This document shows, piece after piece, positions 28,078 to 36,123 of a DNA stretch of 64,000 nt. Origin of the DNA: Sphingomonas sp. So64.6b (GTDB lineage: Bacteria > Pseudomonadota > Alphaproteobacteria > Sphingomonadales > Sphingomonadaceae). Numbering within the stretch: position 1 is the stretch's first letter; every line of letters begins with the position of its first letter. The notes under the pieces were generated by a model. That model was given only the letters and a program-made list of their open reading frames with translations, was not told the DNA's origin and ran no database searches. The position numbers were made by a program, and so were the translations under genes. The stretch spans positions 4,278,001 through 4,342,000 of the forward strand of contig NZ_CP048817.1 in NCBI RefSeq assembly GCF_014171475.1. Reading direction: 5' to 3'.

Positions 28078-29394
28078 TCACACGCCTTCGGGATAGATTG
28101 GAAAGCGCGCACACAGCGCCAGCACGCGTTCGCGCACATTGGCCTCGACCTGGCCATCGCCGGCTTCGCCATTCTTGCGCAAGCCGTCGAGGACATCGGC
28201 GACCATATTGCCGATCTCGCGGAACTCGGCCGGACCGAAGCCGCGCGTGGTGCCCGCCGGCGATCCGACGCGAATGCCGCTGGTCTTGGTCGGGGGCAGC
28301 GGATCGTTGGGGATGCCGTTCTTGTTGCAGGTGATGCCGGCGCGCTCCAGCGCCTCGTCGGCGTCCTTGCCGGTCACGCCGAGCGGCGACAGGTCGATCA
28401 GCGCGAGATGCGTGTCGGTGCCACCCGATACCACTTCCGCGCCGCGCTCCTTGAGCGTCGCTGCCAGTATCTTCGCGTTCTCCACCACAGCGGCGATATA
28501 GCTTTTGTAATCGGGCTGCAGCGCTTCGCCGAACGCGACCGCCTTGGCCGCGATGACATGCATCAGTGGGCCGCCCTGCAAGCCAGGGAATACCGCCGAG
28601 TTGATCTTCTTGGCGATCGCCTCGTCATTGGTCAGCACCATGCCGCCGCGCGGACCGCGCAAGGTCTTGTGCGTCGTGGTCGTCACGACATGGGCGTGGG
28701 GGAGTGGCGAGGGGTGGTGCCCTGCGGCGACCAGTCCGGCGAAATGCGCCATGTCGACCATGAAAATCGCACCAACCTCATCGGCGATGGCGCGGAACGT
28801 CACGAAATCGATCTGGCGCGGATAAGCCGACCCGCCGGCGATGATCAGTTTGGGTTTGTGCTCATGTGCCAGCGCGCGGACCTGATCGAAATCGATCAGA
28901 TGGGTGACAGGGTCGACGCCATAGGACACCGCGTTGAACCATTTGCCCGACATCGCCGCCTTGGCGCCGTGAGTCAGATGGCCGCCGGCATCAAGGCTCA
29001 GGCCCATGATCGTTTCGCCGGGCTTGACCAGTGCGAGCATCACCGCGCCATTGGCCTGTGCGCCCGAATGCGGCTGCACATTGGCGAAGCCGCAATCGAA
29101 CAGCTGCTTGGCGCGCTCGATCGCCAGCGTCTCGACCTCGTCCGAGGGGTGGCAGCCCTGATAATAGCGCTTGCCGGGATAGCCTTCGGCATATTTGTTG
29201 GTGAACACGCTCCCTTGTGCCTGCAACACCGCCTTCGAGACGATATTTTCCGACGCGATCAACTCGATCTGCGTCTGTTCGCGGGTCAGCTCGTGCTGAA
29301 CGCCGCCGAACACCGCCGGATCGGCCTCGGCCAGCGTGCGGGTGAAGAAGCCGTCCGGCTGCACGTCGTGAAGGGCTTGAGGATTGGTGCTCAT
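28078..29394 (-). CDS. glyA: serine hydroxymethyltransferase
   Basis: This 438-residue PLP enzyme interconverts serine and glycine while charging tetrahydrofolate with a one-carbon unit. Characteristic stretches are [33 protein letters not shown], the PLP lysine in [16 protein letters not shown] and [18 protein letters not shown]. Its ATG overlaps the rpiB stop (ATGA), and the zinc-ribbon gene follows within two bases. It supplies one-carbon units for thymidylate and purines, which fits its grouping with nrdR. Confidence 0.98.
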   Translation of the reverse strand: MSTNPQALHDVQPDGFFTRTLAEADPAVFGGVQHELTREQTQIELIASENIVSKAVLQAQGSVFTNKYAEGYPGKRYYQGCHPSDEVETLAIERAKQLFDCGFANVQPHSGAQANGAVMLALVKPGETIMGLSLDAGGHLTHGAKAAMSGKWFNAVSYGVDPVTHLIDFDQVRALAHEHKPKLIIAGGSAYPRQIDFVTFRAIADEVGAIFMVDMAHFAGLVAAGHHPSPLPHAHVVTTTTHKTLRGPRGGMVLTNDEAIAKKINSAVFPGLQGGPLMHVIAAKAVAFGEALQPDYKSYIAAVVENAKILAATLKERGAEVVSGGTDTHLALIDLSPLGVTGKDADEALERAGITCNKNGIPNDPLPPTKTSGIRVGSPAGTTRGFGPAEFREIGNMVADVLDGLRKNGEAGDGQVEANVRERVLALCARFPIYPEGV

Positions 29395-29843
29395 ACGGGC
29401 TCCTGTACCAAAGGGGGATGACCAAGCTTGTCGACACGGCCACCATGGCGGCCACCGGCGAATTCGGCGGCAAGGAATGCGGCGATACAGGCCTTGGCCA
29501 TGTCCTCGCCGGTTAGCCGGGCGCCGAGCGCAATGACATTGGCGTCGTTATGCTCGCGCGCCAGCATCGCCGAATAGGGCTCACCGACCAAGGCGCAGCG
29601 CGCCGCCGGATTGCGGTTAACCGCGATCGAGATGCCGATACCCGATCCGCACAGCGCGACACCGCGATCGGCCGTACCGGCGGCAATCGCCGCGCCGAGC
29701 GTGTAACCGAAATCGGGATAATCGACTCGCGCGTCACTGTCCGGGCCAAGGTCGATCACCTCATGCCCTTCGTCGCGCAGCCACGCGGCGAGCACGCGCT
29801 TCAGGTCGAAGGCGGCATGGTCGGAAGCGATGGCGATGCGCAT
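29391..29843 (-). CDS. rpiB: ribose-5-phosphate isomerase B
   Basis: This 150-residue RpiB/LacA-family isomerase interconverts ribose 5-phosphate and ribulose 5-phosphate. The N-terminal [15 protein letters not shown], the active-site cysteine region [17 protein letters not shown] and [12 protein letters not shown] are diagnostic. The C-terminal tail ([15 protein letters not shown]) is family-typical. It is the first gene of the rpiB-glyA-nrdR-trmJ operon; 83 bases separate it from the LytTR gene upstream on the same strand. Confidence 0.95.
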   Translation of the reverse strand: MRIAIASDHAAFDLKRVLAAWLRDEGHEVIDLGPDSDARVDYPDFGYTLGAAIAAGTADRGVALCGSGIGISIAVNRNPAARCALVGEPYSAMLAREHNDANVIALGARLTGEDMAKACIAAFLAAEFAGGRHGGRVDKLGHPPLVQEPV

Positions 29844-29926
29844 GATCGAAGCGCGCTCCTCTAGCGGGTGAAGCGGATGCGGCGGCTCTTACGCAATGCG
29901 CTCGCGGAACGCCACACCGGAAAATC

Positions 29927-30751
29927 TCAGCGCGGCTGCCGCAGCCATCCGCGCAGGCGCGCTGCCTTGGCATGGCCCGCGCTGACTGGCACGGTGGTGC
30001 CGTCGGGCAGGACGATCAGCCATTTCCGCCCCTCGCGGCGTGCACCCGCCACACCGTCCGCCGCGACCCATGCGCCGCGATGGACTTGCTCCCCGTCGAA
30101 TTCCGCAACTTCGGCCAGCGCATCGCCGAAGCGGTGATGGATCAGGACATTGCGGCCATCGCTCAGATGCAGGCGGCAATAATGATCCTCCGCCCGGATC
30201 GCGAGGACAGCACCTGGCAGTTTAATCCCGGCGCGGGCCAGCAGGCCGTCGTACAGGATTACCGGGTCGGCGACCGGCGATGCTTCGGTGATCCTGCGGT
30301 GCCTGCCGATCGCGAACATCGTGACGAAGATGACCAGGCTGATGATCAGCGCCTGACCCCAGCTGCGCGCGATATCGACTGGCGCGCCGACCCCGAACAG
30401 GTTGAGGATGAGCGTGATCTCGAGCGGCAAAGGCAGGTTGATCACGATTGCGCCGAGCCCCGAGACCAATGGCCAGTCGGCCGGCTTGCGCACCAGCCAG
30501 ACGAACCAGAGCTGCCATTTCAGGATATTCCACCCGAGTAATAGCCCCCAGAAACCGATCCGCATCGCGAGCGGCATCTCGCCGGTGCCAAAGCCGCCGA
30601 CCACGACCATCATCACCCAGGCGGCGGCGCCGGCGACGGGCAATCCGGGAAAGCCGGGGAGCGACATTGCACGATTCGCGAAGTCGCGAACGCGTTTCGC
30701 GAAGCCGTCCTTGAAGCGCAGCCTCGGCGGCCGGAGGGAATGGGCGGGCAT
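29927..30751 (-). CDS. membrane-anchored LytTR-family transcriptional regulator
   Basis: This 274-residue protein has about four hydrophobic helices in its first 150 residues (for example GAAAWVMMVVVGGFG and QALIISLVIFVTMFAIG). A C-terminal LytTR DNA-binding domain follows (PGAVLAIRAEDHYCRLHLSD, HHRFGDALAEV, VHRGAWVAADGVAG). Regulators of this form act directly from the membrane, without a separate kinase; the signal and targets are unknown. ATG at 30751 is chosen; ATG seven codons upstream is also in frame. It is divergent from the lipocalin-like secreted-protein gene, 66 bases apart, a possible target. Confidence 0.82.
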   Translation of the reverse strand: MPAHSLRPPRLRFKDGFAKRVRDFANRAMSLPGFPGLPVAGAAAWVMMVVVGGFGTGEMPLAMRIGFWGLLLGWNILKWQLWFVWLVRKPADWPLVSGLGAIVINLPLPLEITLILNLFGVGAPVDIARSWGQALIISLVIFVTMFAIGRHRRITEASPVADPVILYDGLLARAGIKLPGAVLAIRAEDHYCRLHLSDGRNVLIHHRFGDALAEVAEFDGEQVHRGAWVAADGVAGARREGRKWLIVLPDGTTVPVSAGHAKAARLRGWLRQPR

Positions 30752-30817
30752 GGCACATAGCTGCCACCGCATCTTTCATCAGGCAAATTTCGGCCAGACT
30801 CCGGGGAGTATCACTCA

Positions 30818-31402
30818 GTGACGAAATTATTTTCGACCCGCCCATTATTGCTGGCCGCCGCGCTGCTTGCGTCAGCACCGGTCGGCGGCGCCGTGGCACA
30901 AGTCGCCGATAACGACCTGCTGACGCAGGAGCAGGCGGCGATCGGCAAGCTGTCCTGGATGGACGGCACCTGGCGCGGGCCCGCGACGACAAGGGGGCCG
31001 GGTGGCGAGCACAAGATCATTCAGACCGAACGGATCGGCAATATGCTCGGCGGTACGATCAAGGTGATCGAGGGCAAGGGGTTCAATCCCGATGGCAGCG
31101 TCGGCTTCAACGCCTTTGCCGTGATCTCTTACGATCCCGCAGCCAAGGCCTATGGTTTCCGGTCCTATGCGCAGGGACGGTCGGGCACCTTCGTGATCAG
31201 TCCGACCGCGGATGGTTATGTCTGGGAAATTCCAGCGGGCGGCGCGACGATCCGTTACACTGCCATCCTGGCCAAGGGCGTGTGGACCGAAGTCGGCGAC
31301 CGGATCGTCGCGGGCGAACAGCCGCAGCGCTTTTTTGAAATGGTGCTGACTCGCGTCGGCGACAGCGATTGGCCGGCGGCGGGCAGTATGACCCGGAAAT
31401 AA
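30818..31402 (+). CDS. secreted DUF1579-like beta-barrel protein
   Basis: This 194-residue protein has a signal peptide (to VGGAVAQV). The mature part looks like a lipocalin-type barrel, starting with KLSWMDGTWRG and running through FNAFAVISYDPAAKAYGFRS, SGTFVISPTADGYVWEI and FFEMVLTRVGD, as in the DUF1579/DUF6265-like families of unknown function. The GTG start at 30818 is supported by GGGGAG nine bases upstream. It lies 27 bases before the sigma-factor gene, so it may be the first gene of the sigma/anti-sigma operon. Confidence 0.7.
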   Translation: MTKLFSTRPLLLAAALLASAPVGGAVAQVADNDLLTQEQAAIGKLSWMDGTWRGPATTRGPGGEHKIIQTERIGNMLGGTIKVIEGKGFNPDGSVGFNAFAVISYDPAAKAYGFRSYAQGRSGTFVISPTADGYVWEIPAGGATIRYTAILAKGVWTEVGDRIVAGEQPQRFFEMVLTRVGDSDWPAAGSMTRK

Positions 31403-31429
31403 CAGCGTTTCGGATGATATCGGGGTGCG

Positions 31430-32074
31430 ATGGCGATTGCCCCGCACCCCTGCGCCGCGCTACGCATGCCGCCTGTGACGGATTTGCCTTCAGCCACGAT
31501 CGAGCCAAAGCCGGAACATCCGTCCGCCGACGAGGCACGGGCGCGGCTGGTCGAGATATTGGTGCGTACCGGCGATGAGGATCGCGCGGCATTCCGCGAT
31601 CTCTATGCCATGACGTCAGCGAAACTATTTGGCATATGCCTCCGTATCTGCGGCGAACGGCAAGCGGCGGAAGATGTGTTGCACGACGTATATCTGACGA
31701 TCTGGAAGCGGGCGGGCGCTTATGAACCGAGTCGCGCGAGTCCGATTACCTGGCTCGCCACGATCGCGCGCAATCGCGCGATCGACTGGCGTCGGGCGCA
31801 GACCATTCGGCGCTCGACCCCGATCGACGAGGCACCGCCGATCGTCGATGCAGCGCCGCTGGCGAGCGACACGATCGTGGCCGACCAGGAGGCACACCGG
31901 CTGCATCGCTGTCTCGACGGGTTGGAGGATCGTCAGCGCGTGGCGATTCGAACCGCTTTCTTCGACGGGGTGACCTATGCCGATCTGGCCGAGCGTGAGG
32001 AGGTGCCGCTCGGCACAATGAAGAGCTGGGTGCGGCGGGGATTGATGAAGCTTAAGGAATGTCTCGAAAAGTGA
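31430..32074 (+). CDS. ECF RNA polymerase sigma factor
   Basis: This 214-residue group 4 sigma factor has region 2 around residues 40-110 (FRDLYAMTSAKLFGICLRIC, EDVLHDVYLTIWKRAGAYEP, SPITWLATIARNRAIDWRR). Region 4 lies around 150-210 (LEDRQRVAIRTAFFDGVTYA, PLGTMKSWVRRGLMKLKECL). It resembles SigK-like factors paired with RskA-type anti-sigmas. ATG at 31430 is used; ATG at 31466 is an alternative that loses only 12 non-conserved residues. Its end overlaps the anti-sigma start by 16 bases. Confidence 0.9.
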   Translation: MAIAPHPCAALRMPPVTDLPSATIEPKPEHPSADEARARLVEILVRTGDEDRAAFRDLYAMTSAKLFGICLRICGERQAAEDVLHDVYLTIWKRAGAYEPSRASPITWLATIARNRAIDWRRAQTIRRSTPIDEAPPIVDAAPLASDTIVADQEAHRLHRCLDGLEDRQRVAIRTAFFDGVTYADLAEREEVPLGTMKSWVRRGLMKLKECLEK

Positions 32075-32814
32075 CCAAGGATCCGACCCTGACCGGCGAA
32101 GATCCGGATGTCGCCGCCGCCGAGCTGGCACTGGGTCTGCTTGAGGGCGAGGAGCGCGCCGTCGCGTTGCGCCGCGTACTCGCCGAACCCGGCTTCGCGC
32201 AGCAAGTCGAGCGCTGGCGTCTGCATCTCGCGCAATTGTTCGATGTCTGGCCTGAGGTTGATGCACCGTCCGGCGTGATGGAGCGCGTCGACCTGGCGCT
32301 GGACGGGCCGGCAACGCCGCCGCCGGTGACGTTGCTGCGTACCGGTCGGCTCTGGCCCGGTCTTGCCGCGGCGTCGAGCCTGATTGCGGCGAGCCTGTTG
32401 ATGATCGTGCTGATCCGCCCCGCGCCGCCGGTGCCGGTGGCGGTTCCGCCCAAGCAGCAACCGGTCGCTGCCGCCCCGGCCAGGATGCTGGTTGCCTCGA
32501 TCGATCCTTCGGCCGCGGGGAAACCGGTAACGGCGGTTTATGACCCTGTAACGGGTGGTTTGCGGTTGACCGAATCCACGCTCGCCGACGCCAATCGCAG
32601 CGCTGAGCTCTGGGTCATCGCGGCGGACGGCATACCGCACTCGCTCGGTCTGTTACGCACCAGCGGGGGCACCAATTTCACCCTTGCCGGTGACAAGCGC
32701 GCGCGGCTCGCCGTGGGAGCGACGCTGGCGATATCGCTCGAGCCCGTCGGCGGGTCACCGACCGGTCTGCCGACTGGCCCCGTCGTCGCCACCGGAGCGC
32801 TGTCGCAAGTCTGA
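32059..32814 (+). CDS. RskA-like membrane anti-sigma factor
   Basis: This 251-residue protein has an N-terminal helical sigma-binding domain (AAAELALGLLEGEERAVALR, RWRLHLAQLFDVWPEV). A single membrane helix lies near residues 110-125 (AAASSLIAASLLMIVLI), followed by a periplasmic RskA-type domain (VTAVYDPVTGGLRLTES, ELWVIAADGIPHSLGLL). It should hold the ECF sigma factor inactive until a periplasmic signal triggers release or proteolysis. It overlaps the sigma gene and is followed by the fasciclin gene, a frequent combination. Confidence 0.88.
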   Translation: MSRKVTKDPTLTGEDPDVAAAELALGLLEGEERAVALRRVLAEPGFAQQVERWRLHLAQLFDVWPEVDAPSGVMERVDLALDGPATPPPVTLLRTGRLWPGLAAASSLIAASLLMIVLIRPAPPVPVAVPPKQQPVAAAPARMLVASIDPSAAGKPVTAVYDPVTGGLRLTESTLADANRSAELWVIAADGIPHSLGLLRTSGGTNFTLAGDKRARLAVGATLAISLEPVGGSPTGLPTGPVVATGALSQV

Positions 32815-32828
32815 CGTCGAAGTCCGAC

Positions 32829-32864
32829 GTTACAGGTTTAACCGCGACCCGCTGCATCTGTAAC
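32829..32864. promoter_or_regulatory. inverted repeat upstream of the fasciclin gene, possible ECF promoter
   Basis: GTTACAG (32829-32835) and CTGTAAC (32858-32864) form an exact inverted repeat. The right arm, TGTAACCC, lies about 60 bases before the fasciclin start and could be a -35-like element for the neighbouring ECF factor. This is a suggestion from position only. Confidence 0.3.
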
Positions 32865-32925
32865 CCGCCGGTCATCGTAGCTCTCTTCGCATCCGGTTTC
32901 CCGGATCGACAGTAGGAGAGTATCC

Positions 32926-33480
32926 ATGAGCCCCACATTCCGCGCATCGATCGTCGCCATCGCCCTGGTTGCCGGCGGCGCCGCGCTTGCCAGCCCGTCA
33001 CAGAACCCGATGGTTGGCGGTGCCGCGATGTATCCGACCAGGAACATCATCGAAAATGCCGTCAATTCGAAGGATCACACGACGCTGGTCGCCGCGGTCA
33101 AGGCGGCTGACCTGGTCGAAACCTTGTCGAGTCCCGGCCCCTTCACCGTGTTCGCGCCAACCAATGCGGCATTCGCGAAACTGCCCGCCGGCACGGTCGA
33201 CACGCTGATCAAACCCGAGAACAAGGGGACGCTGACCACCATCCTGACCTATCATGTACTGCCCGGCAAAATCAGCGCGGCGATGATCGCCGCCAATGCC
33301 AACGCGCATATGGGCAAGGCTACCTACACCACCGTGCAGGGCGGCACGCTGACCTTCATGAAATCCGGCAAGAGTTGGGCAATCAAGGATGCCAAGGGCG
33401 GCATCGCCAGGATCGCCATTGCCGACGTCAACCAGTCGAACGGCGTGATCCATGTGATCGATACGGTGTTGATGCCCTGA
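32926..33480 (+). CDS. secreted fasciclin (FAS1) domain protein
   Basis: This 184-residue protein has a signal peptide (to AALASPSQ) and one FAS1 domain: NIIENAVNSKDHTTLVAAVK, the H1 motif FTVFAPTNAAFAKLP, then ILTYHVLPGKIS and NGVIHVIDTVLMP. FAS1 domains mediate adhesion or carbohydrate/protein contacts at the cell surface; the bacterial single-domain form is often controlled by a linked ECF sigma/anti-sigma pair, as here. AGGAGAG sits just upstream of the ATG. It follows the anti-sigma gene by 111 bases. Confidence 0.9.
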   Translation: MSPTFRASIVAIALVAGGAALASPSQNPMVGGAAMYPTRNIIENAVNSKDHTTLVAAVKAADLVETLSSPGPFTVFAPTNAAFAKLPAGTVDTLIKPENKGTLTTILTYHVLPGKISAAMIAANANAHMGKATYTTVQGGTLTFMKSGKSWAIKDAKGGIARIAIADVNQSNGVIHVIDTVLMP

Positions 33481-33627
33481 ATCAGCGTCATCGGAGACGT
33501 CGCGTCAGAAAAAATCGTGCCGCTATGCATCCGATGGCCGGCCTCGCTCGTATTGCCATCGGTCTTTCCCCCAAATGGAAGACGTGTACGGGTGCCCGTT
33601 TCCCTCAGTAGCGGTGCCCTGGCGTAG

Positions 33628-33666
33628 AAAGGGCCTGCCGACGTTCAAGTCGGCGGGCCCTTTTTC
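33628..33666 (+). terminator. rho-independent terminator downstream of fas1
   Basis: AAAGGGCCTGCCGAC pairs with GTCGGCGGGCCCTTT (15 pairs, one G-T) around the loop GTTCAA and is followed by TTTTTCTT. It works on the plus strand. It lies 148 bases after the fasciclin stop, so the intervening sequence is either a long 3' UTR or a small transcript. Apart from this hairpin I see nothing recognisable in 33481-33725. Confidence 0.85.
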
Positions 33667-33725
33667 TTGGTGCGTTGCAAGCACTGTTCGCAAGAACGCC
33701 TTCGCGCGCCGATAACCCAAAAGCA

Positions 33726-35693
33726 TTAGAAGCCGATCCTCCCCATCGCATCCGGCTTGCACGCCGCCTCGCGCACCAGGCGGTCGAGTACGCCGCGCGC
33801 GTCGTCGGCCGGCGCATGGCGTAACTGGCGCGCCACCACCGCGAAGTCGCCTGGTGTCAGGCCCGCGACCTCGCACAATCCGGCGGGCGCCGGCATGCCG
33901 AAGAAGCGTTCGAACGCACGGACCGCCCGCGCTGTGCCGAGTGGACGCAGATCGAGCTTGAACACGAAACGCCGCAACGTCGCCGGGTCGAGCTTCCAGC
34001 CATGATTGGTCGCCGCGACGACGGGCAAGGGATGCCGGTCGAGCCAGGTGAGCAGCTCGTTGACCTGGCTGACCTCCCAGCTGGTCCGCGCGGTGCTGCG
34101 ATCGAACAGCAGCGAATCCGCTTCGTCGAAGAACAGCACCGCACCGCGTTGCCGCGCCTCGGCAAAGGCTCTCGCGATCGCCACCTCGGTCTGACCGACA
34201 TAGGCGGACAGCAGGTCGGAAGCGCGCTTGGTCACTAGCGGTCGATCGAGCACCCGCGCGAGATGGTCCGCCAGCGCGGTCTTGCCGGTACCGGGCGGCC
34301 CGGTGAGCAGCAACGACACATCGGTGTCGCTGCCCGCAATGATCCTTGCGAACAGAGGGCCAAGCGGCGCATCGGCCTCGTACAGTTCGAGGTCGAGCGG
34401 CCCCATGCTGCCGAACGGCAATTCACCGCCACGCAATGCACGCACCAGCGCCTCGGCCGGGCGTGCACCGCCATCGGCTTCGCCCGCCAGCTTTCCGGCG
34501 CGTGCCGCGACGCGCAGCACCGTCGTCGTCTCCGGCGCGGCGTCGAGCAGATGCTCCAGCGCCGCGCCCGGTTCGACGCCCTCTTCGCGCGCGATCCGAT
34601 CGAGCATGCGCCGCCCCGCGGTACGGGTCGGCAGATCGAGCTTGAGCACGAAGCTCATCCGCCGAAGGATTGCGTCGTCGACATTGCCGATCGCGTTGGT
34701 GGTCCAGATCACCGGTACGGGGTTTGCCTCGAGCAGCCGGTTGACGAAGATCTTGCTGCCCGAACGTTTGGCGACCCAGTCGCCGCCGCTTGGCCGGGCA
34801 TCGCCGATCAGATCCTCCATCTCGTCGAACAGCAACACGGCGCCCGTGCGTCGCGCGAGCAGCCGCTGAGCGAGCTGCAGCGCATTGACCCGGTCCCAGC
34901 GGGTCGGCTCCTGACCGTCTTCATCGACTTCGCCGACGCCGTGCAACGCGGTTTGCGCCGTCGCCGCGAGCGTCCGCGCCAGTTCGGTCTTGCCGGTACC
35001 GGGCGGGCCGTGGATCAGGATGTTGATCCCCGCCGCGTGCGCGTCGATCGCCCCGCGCAGCAACTGCACGAGGAAAGCCGCATCCGCGACATGCGCGAAA
35101 TCGTCGAGCGTCAGGCGCGCCGACTGGCGAATGCCGACCAGCGTGTCGATCATCTCCTCGCCTTGTGCCGGCGCGCGATCGAGCAGGCGCTGAAGCGTCC
35201 AGTAGATGTCGACCTCGACCAGACCCTGGCGATTGGCGCAGAAACCGGCGAGTCCAAGGCGCAGCACCGGGCTCTGCCGAACCACGCGCACAACCTCATG
35301 CGGTAGTGCGCCGGCGAGTTCGCCAAGCAGGGTCGGCAAGTCATGGCCATGAGTCGCCGCGATCCGCACCAACCGATCGACGCGGGGCAGCCGGTCGCAC
35401 GCCACCATCACGCTGAGCAGGCCGTGGTCGATCGCTCCGAACGCAAGCAGTTCGGAAAGGCGATCCGCGAGCTCCAGCGCATGCGGGCGCACGTCGTCCA
35501 GCGGCCGCGCAGCCGCAACCGCCTTGAGCAGCGCTTTCCATTTCAGCGGCCTGTCCGCCCTGGCGGACGTCGCCGTCAGCCAGGCCCGGTGCGGTTCGGC
35601 CCATTGCAGCACCGCCTGGGCCAGCGGTGTGGACGCGGCAACGCCACGCCCGATCCGGAGCAGCATGCCCCGGACGATTTGATGTTCGTCCAT
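33726..35693 (-). CDS. tandem-AAA ATPase downstream of rtcA
   Basis: This 655-residue protein has an N-terminal helical region (about 1-200) without a recognised fold. AAA module 1 has Walker A GPPGTGKT at 229-236, Walker B LLFDEMED near 287 and sensor TTNAIGN with ILRRM. AAA module 2 has Walker A GPPGTGKT near 465, LFFDEADS near 521, then AATNHGWKLDPATLRRF. Both modules look catalytically intact, so a ring-forming remodelling ATPase is likely, but no partner is known. It lies on the same strand as rtcB-rtcA, 430 bases after rtcA, separated by a hairpin-rich repeat, so co-transcription is possible but unproven. A role in RNA repair or in handling damaged ribosomes/tRNA complexes is inference only. 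Confidence 0.8.
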   Translation of the reverse strand: MDEHQIVRGMLLRIGRGVAASTPLAQAVLQWAEPHRAWLTATSARADRPLKWKALLKAVAAARPLDDVRPHALELADRLSELLAFGAIDHGLLSVMVACDRLPRVDRLVRIAATHGHDLPTLLGELAGALPHEVVRVVRQSPVLRLGLAGFCANRQGLVEVDIYWTLQRLLDRAPAQGEEMIDTLVGIRQSARLTLDDFAHVADAAFLVQLLRGAIDAHAAGINILIHGPPGTGKTELARTLAATAQTALHGVGEVDEDGQEPTRWDRVNALQLAQRLLARRTGAVLLFDEMEDLIGDARPSGGDWVAKRSGSKIFVNRLLEANPVPVIWTTNAIGNVDDAILRRMSFVLKLDLPTRTAGRRMLDRIAREEGVEPGAALEHLLDAAPETTTVLRVAARAGKLAGEADGGARPAEALVRALRGGELPFGSMGPLDLELYEADAPLGPLFARIIAGSDTDVSLLLTGPPGTGKTALADHLARVLDRPLVTKRASDLLSAYVGQTEVAIARAFAEARQRGAVLFFDEADSLLFDRSTARTSWEVSQVNELLTWLDRHPLPVVAATNHGWKLDPATLRRFVFKLDLRPLGTARAVRAFERFFGMPAPAGLCEVAGLTPGDFAVVARQLRHAPADDARGVLDRLVREAACKPDAMGRIGF

Positions 35694-36123
35694 GATCTTT
35701 TCCGTATCCCCGGCCCGAGGACGCGCGGACGCACAAAGGCGCCGTACCCGATCGGGCCATTCAGTCTGTCATCTGGGAATACTGCGGCGGCGCCTCGCTC
35801 CGGCCGCAGCGCTTTACGGAAAAGCGCTTATGGCAGGGAGCGGTTGCCGCCGAACAGAACGCCCATCGAGGCGGTCGGGTCCAGCAATGCCTGTCTCCAA
35901 CGTCCGGCCGGAATTGGCCATTCGTGCGGCGCGCCTAGCGGAAAAAGGCGCGTTTCGCAACAACGCTACTTCTCCCCTCCCTTCATGGGAGGGGTCGGGG
36001 AGGGTGCGATCGCGAAGCGCATCGCTCGGCGCAAAGCGCCGAACGGGGCATCGAGCCCCACCCGCCGCTGAAACCCTCCCCCTCCCCTCCCACAAGGGGA
36101 GGGGTGTAGAAGTGAGTCGACTC
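35694..36123. other. 430-base gene-free gap between rtcA and the AAA gene
   Basis: The half next to rtcA is the structured repeat described separately. The half next to the AAA start contains no convincing ORF, RNA gene or -24/-12 promoter that I can see. Short inverted stretches occur (for example GCGCTTT...AAAGCGC near 35807-35829). The AAA promoter, if separate, must be here. Confidence 0.5.
35967..36112. repeat. structured intergenic repeat (REP/MITE-like) with five hairpins
   Basis: The ends are inverted relatives of each other: CTACTTCTCCCCTCCC at the left and GGGGAGGGGTGTAGAAG at the right. Inside are CCCTCCC...GGGAGGG, GCGAT...ATCGC, CGGCGCaaaGCGCCG and GGGGcatcgaGCCCC hairpins. A similar pyrimidine-rich hairpin element occurs at 56016-56147. 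Such elements are common between genes in sphingomonads; it may act as a transcription or mRNA-stability barrier after rtcA. Confidence 0.7.

Noticed and set aside
27460..29421. 653-codon plus frame over nrdR, glyA and the zinc-ribbon gene
   Set aside because: It is antisense to certain housekeeping genes and shows no recognisable protein features.
35826..35850. A -24/-12-like match on plus in the rtcA/AAA gap
   Set aside because: The GG-GC spacing is two bases too long and it points away from the AAA gene.
35967..36112. CRISPR-like array because of repeated short palindromes
   Set aside because: The hairpins differ from each other and there are no regularly spaced identical repeats or cas genes.
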